A stretch of DNA of 64,000 nt from Prorocentrum cordatum (Eukaryota > Sar > Dinophyceae > Prorocentrales > Prorocentraceae): the NCBI GenBank assembly GCA_963575745.1, contig CAUYUJ010020148.1:205001-269000 (forward strand). The letters run 5' to 3'. Under the pieces are notes generated by a model that ran no database searches, had not been told where the DNA came from, and worked only from the letters and a program-made list of their open reading frames with translations. The translations under genes and the position numbers were made by a program. The stretch's first letter is position 1. The number at the start of each line of letters is the position of its first letter. Shown here one piece after another: positions 1-12,099 of the stretch.

Positions 1-1540
1 CCTTCCTTCCGTCGATGGTGGCCCCTGGTTGGGCGTCGCGTAATGGACGGGGGGCCAATAAGTGCGGGGGGAAGCGAGGGCTACAGACAAGAGGTCCGCT
101 GGGGTCCCACGTAAAACCCCCCTCCCCTCATGTGTCGCCCCCCCCAGGTGAGCGACGCCCAACCGGGGCACTCCTGGGGGCTGTCGGGTGCACACCGGCT
201 GCTGGAGGCCAAGGGCCTCCTCGCTCGCAGACCGGTGGCGGCGCCACACCCTCCTGCTGCGCCTCCCCCCCTGGCGCTGGAGGCCCCCGGGTGCGGTGGG
301 GCGGCCCGTCACCGCAGGGTCGGGGCAGGGCCGTTCCATCCCCCCACAGGCATCGTACAGGGCAGTTGTTAATACATGAGATTTTTAGAAATATAGGATC
401 TGTAATACATGATTCATGTATGAGTAAATTGATGCATGAATTCATCGTTTTTATGCAAAATTCCTGGATGTTTAATACATGATCCGCACGCGGAGCATGT
501 ATTCAAAACGGCACTGTACCACCACGGGGAGCGCTGAATGAGGATCTGAGGGGGAGCTTCTGGCCACGGCGAGCCTCGGCCACGAGCAGGTTCTCCGAAC
601 TCGAAGCGGAGGAGCGGCCTGGAAACAGCGGTCCTCCTGAATCCAGAACGGTCCTTGTTTCAACGTCCTGGCTGAGAGGCTCCCCCAGGGAACCATCGGG
701 ATGCCCCCTGGAAGCTCCTTCAAGCCCCTCGCAATGCCTGGTTGTTTCCTGGAGGCCACTGGAGATCCTTACGAGTCCTGGAGGGCCCTTGGAAGCCACA
801 GGTCCTGGGAGGCTCCTGGGCGCATCTGGGCACGTGGGCGGTAGAAGTGGGCCATCTCAGGCAGTCCGCGTGCAGCGCCACTGGGGATCTCTGAGGAGGC
901 TACATGAGATTCGTAGAGGCCCGTGGTAAACTATTAGAAATCAATGGACAGTCTGGAGGTCATCTGGAGGCCCTGGAAAATGAAGGGGACTTGCGCCCCG
1001 CTATGGGGATGCCGTTCATTGCAACGTTCCTGCAGCTTCGTGCTACCACGCTTTCTCGACGCGATACGCCTGTTGGCCCCATTTCGCTTTGCAGAGTGCT
1101 GTGCAACTGTCCTTTACAATGTCTAACATAACAACTGCGATCAACGTTCATATCAACGCTGCGCTGTAAGGATGCAAGACCCTCTGGGCTCCAAAGCGGA
1201 TTTTTTTAGCGCGCTATGGACGGCCGAAACACACGCGGATGCCAGAGTGCCCGACGGGCAAGTATAGCGCTTTTCGCCAGAGGGCCCCTCACCAGAAGAC
1301 GCTGCCCTGGGGGGCTTCACACAGGACCATCCCAGTGGCGGCGCTCTGCGTAGCAAGGGGGCGAGGCGGTGCCACGCTGTGGGGCGAGATCTATGGAACG
1401 CAGGAGAAACAAACACGAAGACAAAGACGGCGAGCAGGTCTCTCTCTCATATCTCTGGGCTGGACGCAGCAGCTGCCCCTGTGCAAGGGGTGCCCTTTGA
1501 GGCGGCACGGCTTCAGGGGTTGCGGGGTGGGCGGGATGAG
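1..1540. other. Gene-free GC-rich stretch with a short AT-rich island
   Basis: I recognise no gene. The open frames here are proline-, glycine- and arginine-rich, as expected of random GC-rich DNA. An AT-rich island at about 360-500 carries AATACATGA three times (371, 404 and 474). From about 640 to 970 the sequence has degenerate 'cctggaggc'-like phrases without a clear period. Confidence 0.5.
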
Positions 1541-1960
1541 GGGCACATCCGAGCGCGCCAGCCATGCAGTGCTGGGTGAGGCCCCCGCACCGAAGGTCAC
1601 TCTGATGAAGGTTGGAGGCCCGAATTATCTGGGGCAACTGCGGTCTGGGGGCACTCCGGTTTGGGCCCCCGAGGCGCGAACATGTAGTTCCACCTGACTG
1701 ACTCCCAACCCGGATGATCCGGGAGGGTTGGACGCCCGAATTATTTGGAATGACTGCGGTCCTGGGTTACTCAGGTCTGGGCCCCAGGGGCGTGAATCTG
1801 CAGTTGCCCCTGATCGCCCCCAGCGCTGATGATTCGGGGCCCTGATGGGATGGGGGCAAATCCAAGCGCGCCAGCCATGCAGTGCTGAGGAAGGCCTCCC
1901 CGGCCGTGGGCCCGCACCGAAGGTCACTCTGGTGAAGGGCCACTCCTGCGCGTAGCTCGG
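1541..1960 (+). repeat. Imperfect duplicated segments about 313 bp apart
   Basis: The phrase AGCGCGCCAGCCATGCAGTG occurs at 1552 and again at 1865. Each copy is followed within about 60 bases by a near copy of GCACCGAAGGTCACTCTG. A second phrase, CCCGAATTAT, occurs at about 1620 and 1735. The pattern suggests an old tandem duplication that has since diverged. No coding role is visible. Confidence 0.5.
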
Positions 1961-2413
1961 GGGCGACAACGGGAGCGAATAGCCCAAGGGTAGACCAATA
2001 CATGTATCCTCAGGGGCGCCGATGGTCCATGCCTTCAGCGAGGCTCCCAAGCGAATACGTGTCACGCCCGCACCTGGGCTACTCGCCCCTATCGCCGCCT
2101 CCGAGCAGCCGGCTCCCGAGGAAGGCCGCCGCGAGCCGCGGCCTGGGTGTCCTGGCCGGCGCTGCCATCCGACCACTCGTCGGCGTCGGAGGCCGGGCGG
2201 GAGCCTGCGGGCAGTGGTCACGGTGCCAACGGGCGACACCACCCCGCGGCCCCCCCGCGAGGGCGCCGCGAGGGCCTCGCAAGGTCTCGCGAAGTTCTGC
2301 GGGGTCTGCCGGAGTCCCTCGAAGCTCTCGGAGGGCCTCCGGGGCTTATGCGAGGGTCCTCCAGTAAGGCCCGCAGCTGGCTCCACGACCTTTGCCATAC
2401 CTAAAGGGGCCCT

Positions 2414-4300
<1,887 letters not shown>

Positions 4301-4497
4301 TGAGCAGCGCAAAGCAATGCAATGCAAAGCGCTGCCTGTTATGACATTGGGCTGCTTAGCATTGCCTTGCGTTGCTTGGCGTTGCTTGACCGTGCTTGGC
4401 GTTGCTTGCTTGGCATGTGTTTGCCGTGCTTGGCGTTGCTTGGTGTTGTCAAGCAACGCTGAGGAACCCTGGGCAACGCTGGGGGGGGGGGGGGGGG
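4301..4497 (+). repeat. Degenerate GCTTGGCGTT repeat ending in a 17-bp G run
   Basis: From about 4330 to 4480 the sequence is a loose tandem of GCTTGGCGTT/GCTTAGCATT phrases, ending with AAGCAACGCT on the complementary sense. A homopolymer of 17 G follows at 4481-4497. Confidence 0.6.
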
Positions 4498-5529
4498 CGG
4501 GCAAAACGCCGAGTAAGCCTGGGCAATGCCGCCGGGAAGGGCCCGGCGCACACTTGCTTCTTTCCGAAGAATGTTAAGAGACTTCAGGCAAAGACGGGTT
4601 GGGGATGCACGACGTCGGATGGCTAGGGGCTGTGGTGGTGAAAGGGACGTGGGGATCTTCAGGGGTCTCCTGCAGGTCTAGCGGTGAAGGCGGGGGGGCT
4701 GGACGGGGATCGCGGAACGGCCCAGCCTTGGCCTGCAGCCTTTGCCACGGCACCTCTACTCCTGTGGGCTTCGACCACCGTCGACTATCCCCCCAATGAG
4801 GTGGGGTCTTACAACGAGACTGGTCGTGGCGGGACACAGCCTGCAGCAAGACACAGCCAGCACACGCGGTAAGACTTCGAGCGGGCCCCCGCCTGGACTA
4901 GAGCTGTGCCACCTTCGCGCTCGGGGTGGATGGGGTTCTTGACAGCCTGGAACAGACCCCAAGCGCCGAAACTTCCAGCTGGGGGTCTGACAGGTCTTGC
5001 GGAGGCCCCAACTCGCCCCACGGGAGGTGCAGCTCTTACAGACACTGCAGACTATCAGCTCAGCGCTGCCACGACACGGACACGGCAGTCACTTGTGGCC
5101 GGAAACCGCCAAAGTCTCCTGGGCGCATGCCATAATCCGACGCATCTGCCGGGAAGGGGCTTGAGTCTTGAGGCCATCCCGCGGGCGACGGACCTGAGCA
5201 CATCTTTGACAGCGCCAGAAGCTCTCAACATGAAACTAAACATGATCCCCGGAAAGCTCCGAGGGGACCACAGGCGGAGGGTGAATATCGGACATCTTTG
5301 GTGGCACTGAGAGTCGAAAGCCTGGGCGGCAGCTTAGCAGCGAGCCTGCAGGCAACACGCGCAAACTTCATACAGACATCAACATCTTCAATTTTTTCTC
5401 GTCTCTCGGATGGATGGAGAGGGCACCCTTGGCGCCGAGCTCCGCGATGTGGTTCCCGAACCTCCTAGATTCCCTTTCTGGAATAAGCCCCGCCCCGTTG
5501 TGCGAGGAATGTGTTTTCATGGGCACAGC
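4498..5529. other. No gene recognised
   Basis: Short overlapping open frames are present on both strands, none with a recognisable motif. The stretch lies just downstream (in minus-strand sense) of the decayed LINE fragment and may contain more of its 3' remains, but I cannot support that from the translation. Confidence 0.3.
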
Positions 5530-6430
5530 TTATTTGATACGCTGGTCTAGGCGACTCAAATTCAGCAGGGAAGCGCCAACATATTTCCTGCGACAAGAAC
5601 GCTGGCCGTCTTTCGCCGGCTCGCGCTGGGCCTTTCCGTTCGCGCAGTCGGTCGAAAGAGCGCTATGCTCAGGCAAACACAAGGTGGCGCCCCAGTGCAC
5701 CGAGAACTCTCCCGCCTCCGGGGTCTGAGATAAGGGCGCCCAGACTGTACAGTCTACGGTGCACCGATGCTCTCTTCTTCTGGGAAAAAGGGCAGCACGC
5801 CACGAGGCGCGTTCAAGTTTCTCGACGACGTGGCAGCTATCCATCAACGTCTGACCCTGCATACAACAACTTCTGGCAGGGGCCCCTGGGCCCACTGCGC
5901 ATCCCAAAAGCAATCCTTGAGAGGGGGGATGGATGCTTGCCCCCCTGGGTGAGCCATGCAGCCTCTACTGAGGAGCACCAAGCGCCCCTCGCCTCCCTCG
6001 AAACCAAACGCTCCTCACCTCCCACAAGCTCCTTGTGCTCAGGTTCCCAAACACTTACACACATCAATGATCGAATGTGTCTCTGGCCTCTCCACACAGC
6101 TCGCAAGTCTTGGGGAAATGCCGGCCTGAAAAAATCGCATACAATCGAGTCCATGTGTCCCTTGCAGCCCAAGCGCGGAGAGCCACTCTCTCCTGAGGCG
6201 TGGTTTCTGTGGATGGCCAGGGCTTCCATGACCACGTCAAGACAACCATGATCAGGCAAACCCGATTTACCACCGATGACCCACTCCACCTGGCCGAAAA
6301 AAACCTCCTTGATCGGGAGCGGCAAAGAGTAGGGTGTCCAAGAGGGGGGGGTGCAAATCATGACCGGCGGCACGTGCGCGGCCCAGCGGGGGGGCCAGGG
6401 ACGTAATGAAATAAGAAGAGGCGCCATGAA
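5530..6430 (-). pseudogene. Decayed LINE fragment: zinc finger and RNase H region
   Basis: On the minus strand two frames carry recognisable remains of a LINE polyprotein C-terminus. At about 6065-6110 the motif CELCGEARDTFDH has the spacing Cx2Cx8H, the same as the finger of the larger element in this window. It is followed at once by a stop. Further downstream, at about 5640-5790, a second frame reads TVDCTVW, then AGEFSVHWGATLC, then STDCAN. This fits the order of an RNase H core: first Asp strand with DGS degraded to DCT, then Glu helix, then Asp strand. Stops and frame changes separate the two parts, so it cannot make an intact protein. RT motifs upstream were not found. The identification rests on motif order and spacing only. 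Confidence 0.55.
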
Positions 6431-6691
6431 ATCTGAGGAAAAATCATGGCCCGCGCCATGAAATCCACCCCCCCCTAGTCATCACCCCCCTCTTTTCCGC
6501 TCCCGACTTGAGGAGGCGCCGACCAAGAGACGGAGGAAGGCATAATACTGGCTCTTCCCCCCCGCGATCGTCGACCGGGGCGGCGAAGCTTGGCATCTGC
6601 CAGCGGATGCGCCCCAAAAACTCTGCCTCACGGCTGGGATGGGTCCTGCGGCGCTTCTCCAAGCCCTGGCATAAAGATGATACGCCGGGAC

Positions 6692-6737
6692 CCTCCTCCT
6701 CCTCCTCCTCCTCCTCCTCCTCCTCCTCCTCCTCCTC
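6692..6737 (+). repeat. (TCC)n trinucleotide microsatellite
   Basis: About 15 uninterrupted TCC units are present. They translate as Ser or Pro runs, which are not evidence for a gene. Confidence 0.95.
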
Positions 6738-6799
6738 GGAAGCAATTGGCAGAGCAACTGAAACCACCCCAGTTGCAACTGAGACCGCCCCCAGTGGCG

Positions 6800-7690
6800 C
6801 CTAGGGGGCCGGGGGGCGGGCGGAGCAACTGAGACGGGTGGGCGGAGCAACTGGGCCAGCAACTGACCCGACTGACCCAGACTGCCCCACGCTGCCCCAG
6901 ACCGCCCCACTGTCCCAGACTGCCCCAGACTGCCCCAGACTGGCCCAGACTGCCCCAGAGTGCCCCAGACAGGCCCCAGACTGCCCCAGACTGCCCCAGG
7001 CTGTCCCAGATTGCCCCAGACTGTCCCAGACTGCTCCAGACTGCCAAGGGGGCCGGGGGCGGGCGGAGCAACTGAGACGGGTGGGCGGAGCAACTGGGCC
7101 AGCAACTGACCCAACTGACCCAACTGACCCAGACTGCCCCAGACTGCCCCAGACTGCCCCACACTGCCCCAGACTGCCCCAGGCTGCCCCAGAGGGCCCC
7201 AACTGGCCCAGACTGCCCCAGACTGCCCTGCCCCAGACTGCCCCAGACTGGCCCCAGACAGGCCCCAGACTGCCCCAGACTGCCCCAGACTGCCCCAAGG
7301 GGGGCCGGGGGGCGGGCGGAGCAACTGAGACGGGTGGGCGGAGCAACTGGGCCAGCAACTGACCCAACTGACCCAACTGACCCAACTGACCCAACTGACC
7401 CAGACTGCCCCAGACTGCCCCACACTGCCCCACGCTGCCCCAGGCTGCCCCAGAGTGCCCCAACTGGCCCAGACTGCCCCAGACTGCCCCAGACTGCCTC
7501 AGACTGCCCCAGACTGCCCCAGACTGCCCCAGACAGGCCCCAGACTGCCCCAGACTGCCCCAGACTGGTGCCAAGGGGGCCGGGGGGCGGGCGGAGCAAC
7601 TGAAACGGGTGGGCGGAGCAACTGGGCCAGCAACTGACCCAACTGACCCAACTGACCCAGACTGACCCAGACTGCCCCAGGCTGCCCCAT
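6800..7690 (+). repeat. Higher-order minisatellite built on CCCCAGACTG
   Basis: The basic unit is ACTGCCCCAG (10 bp) with variants. It is organised into about four larger blocks, each opening with GGCGGAGCAACTGGGCCAGC at 6841, 7084, 7337 and 7612 (spacings 243, 253 and 275 bp). Each block then runs through ACTGACCCA units, a string of CAGACTGCCC units and a GGGGGCCGGGGG boundary. The long frames across it (Gly-Gln-Ser-Gly-Ala-Val-Trp repeats on minus, Cys-Pro-Arg-Leu-Pro-Gln repeats on plus) are repeat artefacts. Confidence 0.9.
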
Positions 7691-8460
7691 GCGCCAAGAG
7701 GGCTTCCGCGAAGGGCCCGAGAGAGGCCCTCCTGGACCCTTGCAGGGAGCAGCGCTCCGGTCCCAGCTGCACCCGGGGCCGCGCGTGCCGCGGGGGGCCT
7801 CGACGGAGGGCGGGGGGCTCCCAGAGCCTTCCGACGGGCCCAAAGGCGGCCCCAAGACAGGCCCAAGACGTTCGGAGCCTGCCCAGGGCGTTCGGAGGGG
7901 CCCAAAGGCGCCCCAAGACAGGCCCAAGAGGGCACCAGGGCAGCTTATAAAAACAGATTGTTTTATAACGTACTCCTGGGCCCTCTTGGGGGCCTCTCGG
8001 AGCCCCCTTGGGGGCCTCTGGGAGCCCTCTAGGGGCCCTCTTGGACCCTTCCCAGAAGGTTCGGGGGGGGCTCAAAGGCGCCCCAAGACGGGCCCAACAG
8101 GGCACCAGGCCAGCTTATAAAAACACCTTGTTTTATAACGTACTCCTGGGCCCTCTTCGGGGCCTCTTGGAGCCCCCCTGGGGGCCTCTGGGAGCCCTCT
8201 AGGGGCCCTATTGGACCCTTCCCAGGGCCCTCGGAGGGGCCCACAGGCGCCCCAACACGGGCCCAAGTGAGCCCCAGGACAGCTTATAAAAAACAGCTTG
8301 TTTTATAACGTACTCCTGGGCCCTCTTCGGGTCCTCTTGGAGCCCCCTCTGGGGGCCTCTGGGAGCCCTCTAGGGGCCCTCTTGGACCCTTCCCAGGGCC
8401 CTCGGAGGGGCCCAGAGGCGCCCCAAGACGGGCCCAAGAGGGCCCCAGGACAGCGTATAA
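7691..8460 (+). repeat. 170-bp tandem repeat with an AT hairpin in each unit
   Basis: Three full units and a partial one start at CAGCTTATAA at 7941, 8111 and 8280, then CAGCGTATAA at 8450 (about 170 bp each). Each unit opens with an inverted repeat, TTATAAAA followed after about 10 bases by TTTTATAA, then a GC-rich part with GGGCCCTCTTGG and CCCCAAGACGGGCCC phrases. The 7691-7940 stretch is a diverged or truncated unit without the hairpin. Confidence 0.85.
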
Positions 8461-8572
8461 TTATTCACTGCGTGGGGATCCCCATATGTGCATCTCCTTG
8501 CTGGCGCTCCCTTGGTGGTGGGACTCGGTGAGGACGAATCTGGATTTAAGTGTGACTGAGCTGCCTTTCTCT

Positions 8573-8585
8573 CTGCTCTCTCTGC

Positions 8586-8625
<40 letters not shown>

Positions 8626-8754
8626 CTCTCTCTGTCTCTGCCTCTCTTTCCCTGCCTCTCTCTCTCTCTGCCTCTCTCTCTGCCTCTCTCTCTCTGCCTC
8701 TCTCTCTCTCTCTGCCTCTCTCTCTGTGCCTCTCTCTCTCTGCCTCTATCTCTG

Positions 8755-8800
<46 letters not shown>

Positions 8801-8832
8801 CTCTCTTCTCTCTATTCTCTCTCTGCTCTCTC

Positions 8833-8867
<35 letters not shown>

Positions 8868-8979
8868 GCTCTCTCTCTTCTCTTCGCTTCTCTTCTCTTC
8901 TCTCTCTCTCTATCTCTCTCTCTCTCTTTCTCTCTCTCTATCTCTCTCTCTCTTTCTCTCTCTCACTCTCTTCCCTCGC

Positions 8980-9030
<51 letters not shown>

Positions 9031-9069
9031 GCTCTCTCGCTCTCTCTTGCTCTCTCTCGCTCTCTGTCG

Positions 9070-9101
<32 letters not shown>

Positions 9102-9112
9102 TTCTCTCTAGT
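8573..9112 (+). repeat. (CT)n microsatellite with CTG/TTC interruptions
   Basis: About 540 bp are almost purely pyrimidine, mostly CTCT with CTGCCT and CTTCTC interruptions. The tract abuts the 5' end of the large LINE. The element's 3' tail is also (TC)n on the same strand, so this tract is either the target the element entered or its 5' flank. The Ser-Leu-Ser-Leu open frame across it is not a gene. Confidence 0.9.
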
Positions 9113-9262
9113 CTCGGCTCGAGAGTGCCCAGCACTCAGACCGCAGCCGCGACGCGAAGCGCCCCGCCTCGGAGCCAGACTCCCAGGCCTCGCGAGACCG
9201 GAGGGGTCCCAGCAGGACCCTACTGATTCGCGTCACCTCTCCTCACCAGAGCGCCCGCAGCA

Positions 9263-11838
9263 ATGGCCCCCAAGAAGCCGGAGCGCCGTCGCTCTTCTAA
9301 GCAGCCTCCGAGTTCCCGCCCCACGCGCCCTGCTGCCGAAGGGTCTCTCCTTCAACGCAAGCAGGACTGCATCGCAGCGTTCAAGCAAGCGGGGTCTGAC
9401 CGCCCCACGGCCGCATACAACGGGCTTGCCGAACTGAACGCGGACGAGCTCCAGGCAACGTACGACATGCACAAGACCAACACGAAGAAGCTTGGCAGCG
9501 CCTTGATCCGCATGTGCGCCGCCAACCAGATCAGCTACACGCTTGATCACCACCAGCGCAGCAAGCCTAAGCGCATTGGCGGTGACACATCACACCCACC
9601 AGCTGGGTCCGCACGTCTTCAGGCTGCGGACACCCAATTCATCGCCTTGGACCCGGCCTTTTGGAAGGTCCCTGTCCTAGCCGAACCCACATCTCCTGAC
9701 GACGGCAAGACGTACAAGCCCAGTATCAGCCTCCACGACTACGAGAGCGGTGAACGGCTGCTGCAACACCACCTCGAGCAGGGCAAGCGAGCCACGGGTC
9801 AGCTCGCGATCGCTGTCATGGGCCCAAAAAACGACAACTACGTCGGTACCGAGCTCGCCGTCCCCGTCCTGAAGCGACACCCCAAGGCGCCCAAAGTGGT
9901 TCACACGCACGTCCCCGTGACCGTGTACCAGCTGGGCACCAAGGAGGTCGCCTGCACGGAAAAAGTTGCCGTCGCCACCATCGACCCTGCCGACCGCGTA
10001 TGCTGGATTCGGGCGACCATACATGAAACCGAGGCCATTGCCGCAGTCCCCTCCATGCACCAGGCCTTCGAGGACCAGTTCTCGGGAGGTGCCCCCGTGA
10101 ACGGTGGTCGCGCCAAGGGCCATTTTCGAGGGGACTCTGCCCCACAGGACAAGGCGCGCCAAAACCAAAAGCACAGGGAGTCCAAGAAAGACGCTCGCCG
10201 CCAGGAGCTCGATAGTCAGCTTCAGGACACCTTCAAGGCCCTCTTCCACGGCAACTTTAAAGCCGTCACCATCCTCGAACCCTGCAAAAGCCTAGGCAGG
10301 TTTGGATCGGGCGTCGGAAAGAGGTCCCTGGCCGCACCTTCGGCGTCAGTCTTCAAGCGGTCGACAAGGTCCTGGCGGGATCAGGGCAACTCGGTGCCAC
10401 CTACGACCTCAGCAACGTAGGTGCAGACGAGCCCACCGCTGACAAGTATCAGACCGTGTGGTTCCCTGAGGACCAGCCCATCACAATGGCAGACGCGTTC
10501 CAGAAGTCGGTGGAGTTCAAGGCCCTAGGAGTCGTCAGACACGGCAAGTCAGGTCTACTGGGGATCCGTGTTCCACGGGGGTCAGACGCCGCCAAGGCTG
10601 CTGCTGTCAGCATCCGTGGATGCGAGGCTACCCTCGCCAAGACGCGCTACCGCATCACTGGCATTGCGGCACGCCACGCCACGCTGACCCAGCTCGCCAA
10701 GACTCTCACGGGCCCGTCCGTCAAATGGGACTGTGAGGTCTACCACGCCGCCTGGGATCCAGCCACTGCGGCCCAGTTTGCCTTAGTGCGCGCCCATCGG
10801 CCCCCACTCACCTATACGGTGCAGGTCGCGGGGTGCCCCATCCCGTGGAGCATCACCGAGGCCCCGCTGGCTGAGGTGGTGCCGAAGCGGGACAACGTTA
10901 CCATCGTCACGCCTACCACCATCACAGAGCCTGTGACGCCGCCAGCCGGAGGTGGCGGCTTTAGCCCCGCCACCGGCACACTCCTCACCAAAGCGGCCCA
11001 GAGCCCCTACCTCCACGACCTCATGACTGCCACGCCCAAAGGCAAGGGCGTCGCACCGCTCCTGATACCCAAGGAGGAGCCTTCAGCCAAGCGCCACCGC
11101 TCCTCCAGCGGGAAACGTGACGCCACGCCGCACGCAAGGTCACCCTGCGCCCCAGGCCGCAGCTCCTCTGCACCCCCGCACGGAACGGACGAAGCCGCTG
11201 AACCGATGGCCGCCCCAGGATCAGGTGGCCATGACTCCTGGCTTGGCACGGCGGCGGCAGAAGGTGGGGGCCACACCGAAGGCGACGCTGCCACAGCCGC
11301 CGAAGTACCAGGCGACGTCGACGACGTCGAGATCCTCTCATCAGGTGATGAATACAGCGTGGCCTCCCACGAACTCAACACCTTCGGCGAGCGCTTCGCA
11401 TCGGCCTCTAAACTCCCAGATGCTGCCACGACCCGCATCCAGCACATGGAACAACAGCACGAGCTGCTAGCCAACACGGTGGATAACATGCAGGTACAGC
11501 TTGCGGGCGTCCTCTCCTCCCAGGCCACACTCACGGAGCACGTTTCAGGGCTGGAACGGGGGCTTGCCACCGTCGTCACCCAGCAACAGACGGCAACCGC
11601 CGACGCCGCTGCACTGCGCGGCGACATCCAGACCCTCCTCGGGCACCTCACGGGAGGCACCATCCACCTGCCACAAGTGGCCACTCTGGAAACTAAGAAG
11701 GAGGAAGCTGCAGCGGCCGCCGAACCCGTGGCTGCCTGCGGTTGGATCGACCAGCCAGGCCAGGTCACCCCAGGGACGGGGCCCCCAGGGGCCGACAAAG
11801 GCAAGGACAAGGGTCGGGCCACCCAGGAACCCTATTGA
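9263..11838 (+). pseudogene. LINE ORF1 (coiled-coil, putative nucleic-acid-binding), one frameshift
   Basis: The start ATG at 9263 is preceded by a 150-nt GC-rich leader after the (CT)n tract. The N-terminus is basic (MAPKKPERRRSSKQ), as in many RNA-binding ORF1 proteins. The frame beginning at 9263 runs to 10420, but its last 40 codons look non-coding. The frame of the 10456 ORF is already open from about 10297 and reads QVWIGRRKEVPGRTFGV and onward. One base gained or lost near the A-run at about 10275-10290 would join the two into a protein of about 858 residues. The C-terminal third (about 11,400-11,650) is a clear coiled-coil candidate rich in Gln, Leu and Ala (for example HMEQQHELLANTVDNMQ), then a charged tail. 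I see no CCHC knuckle. GGFSP at 10951 marks a copy of the element-wide hairpin motif. It sits first in the element, as ORF1 does in LINEs. The RNA-binding role is inferred. Confidence 0.6.
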
Positions 11839-12099
11839 AGGTGCCTCAGAGAGCCCGCCTCAGCCCTCCGAGGAAGCGCCTTCAGAGGCATCTATTCCCT
11901 CTTCGCGTCGTATCTCTTTCTTGTCACCTCATGTCTGTTTTGGCAGCAGCACGCGCAAGCTATCTGGTGTAGGGACACCCGAAGCCTTGCACGGGGCGTG
12001 ATTGTTGCAATGTACATGAGCATTCAGGGGTATTTGAGGATGTGTGCTGACATGCAGCTTTTGGCTCATCGCTCGCGCCGCCCGCCAGGCCTCGCCATC

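Noticed and set aside
6482-8105. Minus-strand open frames of 313-435 codons rich in Gly-Gln-Ser-Gly-Ala-Val-Trp
   Set aside because: They are translations of the CCCCAGACTG minisatellite, open in several frames and without any non-repeat domain.
8486-9226. 246-codon Ser/Leu frame
   Set aside because: It is the (CT)n tract read as Ser-Leu; no start context or domain.
10270-10300. Programmed -1 frameshift in ORF1
   Set aside because: The sequence does not form a standard slippery heptamer, and this copy carries other frameshifts.
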